9,039 bases of DNA from Cryomorphaceae bacterium. GTDB taxonomy: Bacteria > Bacteroidota > Bacteroidia > Flavobacteriales > BACL11. The DNA lies in assembly GCA_949531795.1 (NCBI GenBank), contig CATIQX010000132.1:1-9039 (forward strand). The letters run 5' to 3'. Of this stretch, positions 1 to 5,324 are shown one piece after another. Position numbers and translations under genes: made by a program. A model generated the notes under the pieces. That model saw only the letters and a list, made by a program, of their open reading frames with translations, searched no databases and was not told the DNA's origin. Positions within the stretch are counted from its first letter, which is position 1, and each line of letters begins with the position of its first letter.

Positions 1-329
1 AGAAGTTTATTTACGACCAAAAGAAGAAGCAAAAAGCAATCAAAAGTAAAGCACAAAAGGTTGTTATTAAAGAGTTAAGGTTTGGACCAAATACTGGAGA
101 ACATGATTTTGATTTTAAGTTAAAACATGCAAAAAGTTTCTTAGAAGATGGATCAAAAGTAAAAGCATTTGTATTCTTTAGAGGTAGATCAATCATCTTT
201 AAAGACAAAGGACAAATCTTGCTTTTAAGACTAGCACAAGCGCTAGAGGATATAGGTGTAGTTGAAACCATGCCAAAGCTTGATGGAAAGAAAATGATAA
301 TGATAATAGCACCAAAAAAGAAGAAATAA
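1..329 (+). CDS. infC: translation initiation factor IF-3, C-terminal part (5' end outside window)
   Basis: IF3 binds the 30S subunit, keeps it apart from 50S and checks start-codon and initiator-tRNA pairing. The reading frame is open from position 3 to the TAA at 327-329, giving 108 residues. They match the end of the linker (a lysine-rich run, DQKKKQKAIK) and the whole C-terminal domain: KELRFGPNTGEHDFDFKLKHA, then the FLEDGSKVKAFVFFRGR segment, and a tail ending MIMIIAPKKKK. The N-terminal domain and start codon lie outside the window. infC of many bacteria starts at AUU, which cannot be checked here. rpmI follows after 14 bases, so the two are surely cotranscribed. The gene order infC-rpmI-rplT is conserved across bacteria. 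Confidence 0.96.
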   Translation, partial: KFIYDQKKKQKAIKSKAQKVVIKELRFGPNTGEHDFDFKLKHAKSFLEDGSKVKAFVFFRGRSIIFKDKGQILLLRLAQALEDIGVVETMPKLDGKKMIMIIAPKKKK

Positions 330-343
330 AATAAAGAGAAACA

Positions 344-538
344 ATGCCAAAAATGAAAACAAAGGCTGGAGCCAAGAAAAGATTCAAACTTACTGGTTCT
401 GGTAAACTAAAAAGAAAGCATGCGTTCAAGTCACACATCTTAACCAAGAAAGAGACTAAACAAAAGCACAACTTAACTAAAACAGGATTTGTATCAAAAG
501 CTGATACAAAAAGTGTTAAGCTTCAGTTAGGTATCTAA
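344..538 (+). CDS. rpmI: 50S ribosomal protein L35
   Basis: L35 is a small basic protein of the large ribosomal subunit. The 64 residues are the usual full length (about 64-66). The start MPKMKTKAGAKKRFKLTGSG and the KRKHAFKSHILTKK segment are typical of the family. The ATG at 344 is preceded by the purine-rich stretch gagaaaca rather than a clear Shine-Dalgarno sequence, as is common in Bacteroidota. The gene sits 14 bases after infC and 86 bases before rplT, inside the IF3-L35-L20 operon. In E. coli, L20 represses rpmI and rplT together. Whether that holds here is not shown, but the gap to rplT can fold into a hairpin. Confidence 0.98.
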   Translation: MPKMKTKAGAKKRFKLTGSGKLKRKHAFKSHILTKKETKQKHNLTKTGFVSKADTKSVKLQLGI

Positions 539-562
539 CAAAACTAATTAGGTTATTAACCA

Positions 563-609
563 GGTATATAGTTCAAGTAAGGGCAAAAAATTAAAAGCCA
601 CTATACACC
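563..609 (+). promoter_or_regulatory. possible structured RNA element before rplT (candidate L20 autoregulatory site)
   Basis: An outer helix can form between 563-571 (ggtatatag) and 601-609 (ctatacacc), with 8 of 9 positions paired and one A-C mismatch. Inside it, ggc at 582-584 can pair with gcc at 597-599 around a 12-base A/T-rich loop. The two helices are separated by a very asymmetric internal loop (572-581 on the 5' side, a single A at 600 on the other). A second small hairpin, 551-554 with 558-561, lies just upstream. L20 is known in E. coli and B. subtilis to repress its own operon by binding mRNA that imitates its 23S rRNA site. The function here is inferred from position and fold only. 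Confidence 0.35.
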
Positions 610-624
610 AAAAAAAATTAAACT

Positions 625-969
625 ATGCCAAGATCGGTAAATTCAGTAGCTGCAAAAGCTAGAAGAGACAAAATTTTAAAAGCTGCCAAAGGATACTTTG
701 GGAGAAGAAAAAATGTACACACAGTAGCAAAAAATGCTGTAGAGAAAGGAATGCAATATGCATACCGAGATAGAAAAAACAAGAAAAGAACTTTCCGTGC
801 ATTATGGATTGCAAGAATTAATGCAGGAACAAGATTACACGGAATGTCTTATTCCCAATTTATGGGTAAAATTCACGCTAACGGAATAGAGCTAAATAGA
901 AAAGTTTTAGCTGATTTAGCAATGAATCACCCAGAAGCTTTTAAAGTAATTTTGGATAAAATAAAATAA
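625..969 (+). CDS. rplT: 50S ribosomal protein L20
   Basis: L20 binds 23S rRNA directly and is needed early in assembly of the large subunit. In several bacteria it also represses its own operon. The 114 residues are the normal length. The long basic N-terminal extension is present (MPRSVNSVAAKARRDKILK, then GYFGRRKNVHTVAKNAVEKG), followed by the globular rRNA-binding part with RTFRALWIARINAGTR and the ANGIELNRKVLADLA segment. The ATG at 625 is preceded by an A-rich stretch (610-620), not a Shine-Dalgarno sequence. This is the last gene of the infC-rpmI-rplT operon, and a strong hairpin terminator follows 24 bases after the stop codon. Confidence 0.98.
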   Translation: MPRSVNSVAAKARRDKILKAAKGYFGRRKNVHTVAKNAVEKGMQYAYRDRKNKKRTFRALWIARINAGTRLHGMSYSQFMGKIHANGIELNRKVLADLAMNHPEAFKVILDKIK

Positions 970-970
970 A

Positions 971-992
971 TTTTTTAGTTGGTGCTAAAAAA
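971..992. repeat. AT-rich inverted repeat directly after rplT
   Basis: ttttttag at 971-978 is the exact reverse complement of ctaaaaaa at 985-992, leaving a 6-base loop (ttggtg). It starts two bases after the rplT stop codon and touches the terminator hairpin that follows. Read on the minus strand, its T run also serves as the U tract of that terminator. It may protect the mRNA 3' end or simply be the tail of a bidirectional terminator. Confidence 0.5.
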
Positions 993-993
993 G

Positions 994-1020
994 AAAAGGC
1001 GAACATTTGTTCGCCTTTTT
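994..1020. terminator. bidirectional rho-independent terminator between rplT and yqeY
   Basis: A perfect 11-base stem is formed by 994-1004 (aaaaggcgaac) and 1009-1019 (gttcgcctttt) with a 4-base loop attt. On the plus strand it ends in a T run, terminating rplT. On the minus strand it is followed by ttttcttttttag, terminating the convergent recA-TPR-yqeY transcript. Confidence 0.93.
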
Positions 1021-1066
1021 CGTTTCCTCTATTTCTTTAAAACCTACTTATTATCTCAAAATCTAA

Positions 1067-1513
1067 CTAGGAAAGCTCCTCTTTTACTAGTTTAGAAATT
1101 AGTGAACCATCTGCCTTACCATTCAACCTTCCCATTAAAGGACCCATACATTTACCAATATCAGCAGGTGACGATGCCCCAACACTTTCAATAACTTCTT
1201 TAACAATCTGTCTGACCTCTTCCTCTTTCATCTGAGATGGTAAGTAAGGCTCAAGATAAGCAAGTTGATTTACTTCATCAACTACCAAGTCAGGTCGATT
1301 TTGCTCTTCAAAAATTATAGCAGAGTCTTTCCTTTGCTTTACTAACTTAGCAATTAGCCTCAAAGAGACTTCATCAGAGACTAATGCGCTACCATCTTTA
1401 GTTGCTTCTAACATGATAGCAGACTTTACCGCTCTAAGAGCAGCTAGTTTATCTACATTTCTAGCTTTCATTGCATCCTTTATATCGCTTGTAATTTGGT
1501 CTTGTACACTCAT
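1067..1513 (-). CDS. yqeY: GatB/YqeY domain-containing protein
   Basis: A stand-alone protein of the YqeY family, related to the C-terminal tail domain of GatB, the tRNA-dependent amidotransferase subunit. The domain may bind tRNA, but the cellular role of the free form is not settled. The 148 residues are typical length. Family features seen are the start DQITSDIKDAMKARNVDKLAALRAVKSAI, the KLVKQRKDSAIIFEEQNRPDL helix, LEPYLPSQMKEEEV, and the C-terminal segment DIGKCMGPLMGRLNGKADG. The ATG at 1513 shares its A with the TAA of the upstream TPR gene (TAATG), which suggests translational coupling. It is the last gene of the recA transcript and ends before the terminator shared with rplT. Confidence 0.93.
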   Translation of the reverse strand: MSVQDQITSDIKDAMKARNVDKLAALRAVKSAIMLEATKDGSALVSDEVSLRLIAKLVKQRKDSAIIFEEQNRPDLVVDEVNQLAYLEPYLPSQMKEEEVRQIVKEVIESVGASSPADIGKCMGPLMGRLNGKADGSLISKLVKEELS

Positions 1514-2532
1514 TATTTTTTATATTTTTTATTTTGTAATTGCAATTGCTCTAAAGCTTCCACTGCAAAAGTATATTTAGGATTAATCTCTATTGCTCTT
1601 TTATAATCTATTTCCGCTTGTTTTATATTTCCTAAAGTTTCAAAACAATTCCCCCTGGAATAATAAGCCTCAAAAAATTCAGAATTAGAATAAATAGCAT
1701 CCGAAAAATTATTAGAAGCCACATCATAAAGCCCTAATTCCATGTGGATAAATCCAATATTATAATGTCCACTACTGTGAGTAAAATTAACTTTATGCAA
1801 ATCAGAATATGCCTCCAAGGCAGCATTCCAATTCATAGTGCTTTGATAAAACAAAGCTTTGTTATAAAGAGTCATCTCATCAGTAGAGTCTAATTGCAAA
1901 GCATTATTATAATACAATATTGCACTTGTATCTCCCTTAATATGAAACATTTGCCCTAGCTGAATAAACCCTTCCTTAAACTCAGGATTGACATTTACAG
2001 AATTTCTAAAACAATCAATAGCATTATCATCTTGACCTAACTGCTTAAAAGCATAGCCCATTAACATATGTGTTTTTGCTTGATTATATTCAATTTTTAA
2101 TGAAGAATTAAAACAGTCAATAGCTTCTTTATATTTTGCATAAGCTAACATCAACTCACCTAGTAAAGCTTGAGACTTCTGATCCTTATCATTTAATTCT
2201 ATCGCTTTAGTTAAATGGTTTTTGACTAATGAAGGGTACTTACCATTAGCATTAGGCCTTTTTGAAAGCTCAAAATAAATTTCTGCAACTGAATAATGAA
2301 AATCAGGATTTAGAGAGTCAAGCTGCACACATTGAGTTAAATCAAAAAGAGCAGATTCTAGATTATTAAGTTCCTTATTGTAGTTAGCTCTATCTAATAA
2401 TAAAATAGTGCTCGTAGGATCTTTTTGAATTGCTTCAGAAAGTAAAATAATTTCTGATTTTTTAGTATTATTTTCCTTACCAACGCAAGCACAAAATAAA
2501 AGAACCGAAAAAAATGCAATTTTACGCATCAT
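1513..2532 (-). CDS. TPR-repeat lipoprotein, function unknown
   Basis: A 339-residue protein with an N-terminal signal (KIAFFSVLLFCAC) and a likely lipidated Cys16. The lipobox (FCAC) is not perfect because of Phe at -3, so the lipoprotein call is moderate. The rest is almost entirely tetratricopeptide repeats, about eight, at roughly residues 40-73, 75-115, 116-149, 150-183, 184-217, 218-250, 252-285 and 286-319. The clearest copy is the last (YYSRGNCFETLGNIKQAEID), followed by KRAIEINP. TPRs are protein-binding scaffolds; no enzyme domain is present. The start lies 6 bases after the recA stop, where two ATG codons stand in tandem (2532 and 2529). The first is chosen here, but either could serve. 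Its stop overlaps the yqeY start by one base. Cell-envelope location is inferred, and the recA linkage need not mean a repair role. Confidence 0.9.
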   Translation of the reverse strand: MMRKIAFFSVLLFCACVGKENNTKKSEIILLSEAIQKDPTSTILLLDRANYNKELNNLESALFDLTQCVQLDSLNPDFHYSVAEIYFELSKRPNANGKYPSLVKNHLTKAIELNDKDQKSQALLGELMLAYAKYKEAIDCFNSSLKIEYNQAKTHMLMGYAFKQLGQDDNAIDCFRNSVNVNPEFKEGFIQLGQMFHIKGDTSAILYYNNALQLDSTDEMTLYNKALFYQSTMNWNAALEAYSDLHKVNFTHSSGHYNIGFIHMELGLYDVASNNFSDAIYSNSEFFEAYYSRGNCFETLGNIKQAEIDYKRAIEINPKYTFAVEALEQLQLQNKKYKK

Positions 2533-2538
2533 CAGTAT

Positions 2539-3540
2539 TTATTCTTGAGTTAAGGCTTCTTTAATTTTTGTTTCAATTTCCTGAGCAAGCTCTGGGTTGT
2601 CAGCAATCATTTGTTTTACAGCATCACGCCCTTGACCAAGTTTTGTATCACCATAACTAAACCAGGATCCAGATTTATTAACAACATCTAAATCTACCGC
2701 TTTATCCAATACCTCACCTGAACGAGAAATTCCTTCACCAAACATAATATCAAATTCAACTTTCCTAAAAGGTGGAGCGACTTTATTCTTTACCACTTTC
2801 ACTCTAGTTCTGTTACCAATGATATCTTCTCCATTCTTAATAGCACCAATTCTTCTTATATCTAAACGAATAGAAGAGTAAAACTTAAGAGCATTACCAC
2901 CAGTAGTTGTTTCAGGGTTCCCAAACATAACACCAATCTTCATTCTTATCTGGTTAATAAAGATAACTGTACATTGTGTTTTACTAATTGTAGCAGTAAG
3001 CTTTCTAAGTGCTTGAGACATCAATCGAGCATGAAGCCCCATTTTGGAATCACCCATTTCTCCTTCAATTTCTGATTTTGGTGTAAGCGCCGCAACTGAA
3101 TCAATTACTACTAAATCCACTGCTCCAGAACTAATTAAATGATCCGCAATCTCTAAAGCTTGCTCACCATTATCAGGCTGTGAAATATATAGATTATCGA
3201 CATCAACACCCAAATTTTTGGCATATGCAGCATCAAAAGCATGTTCAGCATCAATAAAAGCAGCGATACCACCTTGCTTTTGCACCTCAGCAATTGCGTG
3301 GATAGTTAAAGTTGTTTTTCCAGAAGATTCAGGACCATAAATTTCAATAACTCTACCTCTTGGATATCCACCTATACCAAGAGCTAAATCCAAACCAATT
3401 GAACCTGTTGGTATAGCCTCAATATCTTCGACTACCCTATCACCTAACTTCATTACTACTCCTTTTCCGTAAGATTTTTCTAACTTACCTAAAGTAAGTT
3501 CTAATGCTTTTAATTTTGCACTTTGGTCTTTTTTACTCAT
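2539..3540 (-). CDS. recA: recombinase RecA
   Basis: RecA is an ATP-dependent filament protein that pairs single-stranded DNA with homologous duplex and, where LexA exists, triggers SOS repressor cleavage. The 333 residues are close to the usual 340-350, with a short C-terminal tail. Visible motifs are Walker A GPESSGKT at 69-76, the catalytic glutamate E99 in FIDAEHA, Walker B DLVVID at 142-147, loop L1 around EGEMGDSKMGLHARLMSQ (159-176), and loop L2 with FGNPETTTGGNALKFY at 206-221. The start ATG at 3540 gives the normal N-terminal helix (LKALELTLGKLEKSYGKG). A consensus-like promoter lies about 70 bases upstream inside the end of nth, and a 10-base palindrome lies 10 bases before the start. 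The TPR lipoprotein gene follows after 6 bases. Confidence 0.98.
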   Translation of the reverse strand: MSKKDQSAKLKALELTLGKLEKSYGKGVVMKLGDRVVEDIEAIPTGSIGLDLALGIGGYPRGRVIEIYGPESSGKTTLTIHAIAEVQKQGGIAAFIDAEHAFDAAYAKNLGVDVDNLYISQPDNGEQALEIADHLISSGAVDLVVIDSVAALTPKSEIEGEMGDSKMGLHARLMSQALRKLTATISKTQCTVIFINQIRMKIGVMFGNPETTTGGNALKFYSSIRLDIRRIGAIKNGEDIIGNRTRVKVVKNKVAPPFRKVEFDIMFGEGISRSGEVLDKAVDLDVVNKSGSWFSYGDTKLGQGRDAVKQMIADNPELAQEIETKIKEALTQE

Positions 3541-3550
3541 AACTATAAAT

Positions 3551-3560
3551 TTTGTACAAA
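3551..3560. promoter_or_regulatory. perfect 10-base palindrome before recA (possible operator)
   Basis: tttgtacaaa reads identically on both strands and ends 10 bases before the recA start codon, inside the presumed 5' untranslated region. It could be an operator. Its position is suggestive because recA is often repressed, but I cannot assign a regulator, and short AT-rich palindromes arise by chance. Confidence 0.25.
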
Positions 3561-3610
3561 TTAGAGGAATTATCTAACAAACATCAAAAAAAATTAGACA
3601 GTTTTATTAA

Positions 3611-3641
3611 CAAAATTAATTTTTTGAGTAATACTTGCAAA
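3611..3641 (-). promoter_or_regulatory. recA promoter, Bacteroidota type, inside the 3' end of nth
   Basis: On the minus strand TTTG (3641-3638) is followed after 19 bases by TAATTTTG (3618-3611), a match to the Bacteroidota primary sigma factor consensus TTTG / TAnnTTTG with normal spacing. The -7 box begins with the nth stop codon TAA. The expected transcription start is near 3607-3604, giving recA a leader of about 65 bases. Confidence 0.6.
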
Positions 3642-4251
3642 TAGACGTAATACCACACCTTTCACAATCTGGGCTTCTTGCCTTACAAATGTACCTTCCG
3701 TGCAATATCATCCAATGATGAGCAATATTTAATTTATCTTTTGGGAAAAATTTTAATAACTGTAATTCAGCTTGCAAAGGATTTTTTGCATTAGTGGTAA
3801 GACCAATTCTATCGGCAACTCTAAACACATGAGTGTCCACTGGCATAGCTGGGATATCAAAATAAACTGAACCTACTACATTAGCTGTCTTCCTCCCCAC
3901 ACCTGGTAATTTTTGTAAATCTTTAAGGTTTGAAGGGATTTCACTATTAAAATCTTGCACCAACATTATTGCCATACCAGATAAATGCTTTGCTTTATTC
4001 CTTGGGTAAGTACAGGATTTAATTAAATTAAAAATTAAATCTATTGAGGATTCAGCCATAACTTTGGCTGTAGGCATCTCTCTAAATAAATCCTTAGTAA
4101 TTATGTTAATTCGTTTATCCGTACATTGTGCAGAAAGCAATACAGCAACTGTAAGTTCAAAAACATTCGAATAGTTAAGTTCTGTTTTAGCTACAGGCAT
4201 ATGCTCAGAAAAGTGAGCTATAAAGCAGTCTGTTCTTTCTCGTTTATTCAC
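3616..4251 (-). CDS. nth: endonuclease III (DNA glycosylase/AP lyase)
   Basis: Endonuclease III removes oxidised pyrimidines and nicks the resulting abasic site in base excision repair. It is 211 residues, the same length as E. coli Nth as I recall it. The helix-hairpin-helix motif LPGVGRKTANVV is at 115-126 with the catalytic lysine K121, and the catalytic aspartate D139 is in VDTHVFRV. The 4Fe-4S cluster ligands are C189, C196, C199 and C205 in the standard C-X6-C-X2-C-X5-C spacing. The chosen start is a GTG at 4251 (there is no ATG nearby). It gives MNKRERTD, aligning with the E. coli start MNKAKR, so I favour it. A -7 type box ends only four bases upstream. The gene stands 75 bases before recA and may be partly cotranscribed with it. 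Confidence 0.97.
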   Translation of the reverse strand: MNKRERTDCFIAHFSEHMPVAKTELNYSNVFELTVAVLLSAQCTDKRINIITKDLFREMPTAKVMAESSIDLIFNLIKSCTYPRNKAKHLSGMAIMLVQDFNSEIPSNLKDLQKLPGVGRKTANVVGSVYFDIPAMPVDTHVFRVADRIGLTTNAKNPLQAELQLLKFFPKDKLNIAHHWMILHGRYICKARSPDCERCGITSICKYYSKN

Positions 4252-4255
4252 AAAA

Positions 4256-4263
4256 CAAAGATA
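4256..4263 (-). promoter_or_regulatory. possible -7 promoter box of nth
   Basis: TATCTTTG on the minus strand fits TAnnTTTG exactly. It lies directly after the terminator U tract of the upstream transcript and four bases before the nth GTG, so transcription would begin at or very near the start codon. I see no TTTG box at the proper distance upstream, which lowers confidence. Confidence 0.4.
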
Positions 4264-4293
4264 AAAAATAAAAGAGGCCTAATGGCCTCTTTT
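4260..4293 (-). terminator. rho-independent terminator after the sigma factor / small protein transcript
   Basis: A perfect 10-base stem pairs 4270-4279 (aaaagaggcc) with 4284-4293 (ggcctctttt) around a 4-base loop. On the minus strand it is followed by a T-rich tail (4269-4261). It lies 15 bases past the stop of the 67-residue protein gene and separates it from nth. Confidence 0.88.
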
Positions 4294-4308
4294 ACTAACC
4301 AAAACCAC

Positions 4309-4512
4309 TTAGTTTAACGAAATTAGAATTTTATCTTTCAACTTTGTTCTAATTGCTTTCACCGAACTTGCATATGCAAGAATAGTATCTATAGTTTCTT
4401 TTTTAGGTCCAATCTGACTTTCAGAAAGTATGCTGTGTACCGATTTGTCAAATAAAGTATATTCTTCTTTTAACAGATGATTCCACATTTTTAGAGTAGA
4501 GTTTTTTCTCAT
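4309..4512 (-). CDS. small protein of unknown function (67 residues) following the sigma factor gene
   Basis: I do not recognise a named family. The protein is 67 residues, soluble and charged (lysine- and glutamate-rich), with no signal peptide, membrane segment or cysteine. The segment IGPKKETIDTILAYASSVKA (about 34-53) looks like the conserved core. From memory, similar short proteins with a PKKET...IL.YA/YS pattern occur in other Flavobacteriia, but I could not check this. The ATG at 4512 is 69 bases after the sigma factor stop, in the same direction and without an intervening terminator, and a clean terminator follows. That supports a real, coexpressed gene. A role as a partner of the sigma factor is only a guess. 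Confidence 0.72.
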   Translation of the reverse strand: MRKNSTLKMWNHLLKEEYTLFDKSVHSILSESQIGPKKETIDTILAYASSVKAIRTKLKDKILISLN

Positions 4513-4534
4513 ATAAGATTTTTTTAAGTTTCAT

Positions 4535-4584
4535 TATATACTAAACGCAATACCCTGCTTTATATTATATAAACTAAACGTTTA
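4535..4584. repeat. short direct repeat and palindrome between the sigma gene and the small gene
   Basis: actaaacg occurs at 4540-4547 and again at 4573-4580, 33 bases apart, each time beside a TATA-rich stretch (4535-4540 and 4561-4572). The second copy is part of a 10-base palindrome, taaacgttta (4575-4584), which overlaps the sigma gene stop codon. On the minus strand, TATAAT-like hexamers follow both copies. It may be a promoter or operator for the 67-residue gene, or chance in AT-rich DNA. Confidence 0.25.
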
Positions 4585-5169
4585 CTTCAACTGCAAGTCA
4601 ATATGCTGCTTATCGGCTAACTTTCTAAGGTTTATTAAGGCATAACGCATTCTACCCAAAGCTGTATTAATACTTGAATCAGTTAAATCTGATATTTCCT
4701 TAAATGATAAATCTTCAAAATATCTCATCTTTAATACTTCTTTTTGATCATAAGGTAACTGCTCAATTAATATTTTCAAATCGAAATGCACCTGACTTTG
4801 TATCATTATTTCTTCTTGATTTTTATTCCCATCATCTATAACATCAAAAATATCAAATTCTGAATTAGGTCTAATTTTTCTCATTTTTGACTCCTTTCTA
4901 AAATGATCAATCACTAAATTATGAGATATACGCATCATCCAAGGCAAGAATTTCCCTTCCTCATTATACTTACCTTTTTGTAAAGAGTTAATTACTTTAA
5001 TGAAGGTATCCTGAAAAATATCTTCCGTAATATCACGATTTTTAACTTTTGACATAATAAAAGCAAATACTCTACTTTTATGTCTACTTAATAGAATCTC
5101 AAATGATTTATTATCACCATTTAAAAAATTTTGAACCAATACTTTATCTGAGAAATTGTCTAACAACAT
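4582..5169 (-). CDS. RNA polymerase sigma factor, ECF (sigma-70 region 2 and 4) type
   Basis: A 195-residue alternative sigma factor that would direct RNA polymerase to a set of promoters. Region 2 spans about 24-93: SFEILLSRHKSRVFAFI, then DITEDIFQDTFIKVINSL (core binding) and FLPWMMRISHNLVIDHFRK (-10 recognition). After an acidic linker (102-120), region 4 spans about 131-185, with LPYDQKEVLKMRYFEDLSFKEIS and a helix-turn-helix ending in TALGRMRYALINLRK. There is no region 1.1 or 3, as expected for ECF factors. No membrane anti-sigma gene sits beside it; only a 67-residue soluble protein follows. A good consensus promoter lies upstream, and uvrA is divergent. The regulon is unknown. The ATG at 5169 fits the family's length. 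Confidence 0.93.
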   Translation of the reverse strand: MLLDNFSDKVLVQNFLNGDNKSFEILLSRHKSRVFAFIMSKVKNRDITEDIFQDTFIKVINSLQKGKYNEEGKFLPWMMRISHNLVIDHFRKESKMRKIRPNSEFDIFDVIDDGNKNQEEIMIQSQVHFDLKILIEQLPYDQKEVLKMRYFEDLSFKEISDLTDSSINTALGRMRYALINLRKLADKQHIDLQLK

Positions 5170-5255
5170 ATACTTTATTTTAGTTAATAAGAATTTTAAA
5201 GTAAATGTGTGACTATAGGCGAGTATGTTGTTAATTAATTATACTATTACAGGGA

Positions 5256-5287
5256 CAAATATAGTAAAACAATTTTAATTATCCAAA
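5256..5287 (-). promoter_or_regulatory. promoter of the sigma factor gene, Bacteroidota type
   Basis: On the minus strand TTTG (5287-5284) is followed after 20 bases by TATATTTG (5263-5256), matching the TTTG / TAnnTTTG consensus with normal spacing. Transcription should start near 5252, leaving a leader of about 80 bases before the sigma gene ATG. Confidence 0.6.
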
Positions 5288-5297
5288 TCTAATTTAT

Positions 5298-5305
5298 TAG
5301 CTTTG
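5298..5305 (+). promoter_or_regulatory. possible -7 promoter box of uvrA
   Basis: TAGCTTTG fits TAnnTTTG exactly and lies 19 bases before the uvrA ATG, so the leader would be about 15 bases. There is no clear TTG at the expected upstream distance (only a T-rich stretch near 5273). The region would be covered by polymerase bound at the divergent sigma gene promoter. Confidence 0.45.
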
Positions 5306-5324
5306 CAAATTGTGTAAAAATTAG

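Noticed and set aside
11..471. Open frames on the minus strand opposite infC and rpmI
   Set aside because: They lie fully opposite clearly recognisable ribosomal and IF3 genes and have no family features or start context.
4126..4317. 63-residue plus-strand open frame across the nth start and the terminator hairpin
   Set aside because: It overlaps the conserved N-terminus of nth on the other strand and runs through a terminator; its composition is not protein-like.
5231..5238. ttaattaa palindrome in the sigma-uvrA gap
   Set aside because: An eight-base AT-only palindrome is expected by chance in DNA this AT-rich.
5302..5309. Palindrome tttgcaaa before uvrA as a partner of the tttgtacaaa before recA
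   Set aside because: The spacing between half-sites differs (0 versus 2 bases), and the uvrA copy is largely explained by the promoter box TAGCTTTG.
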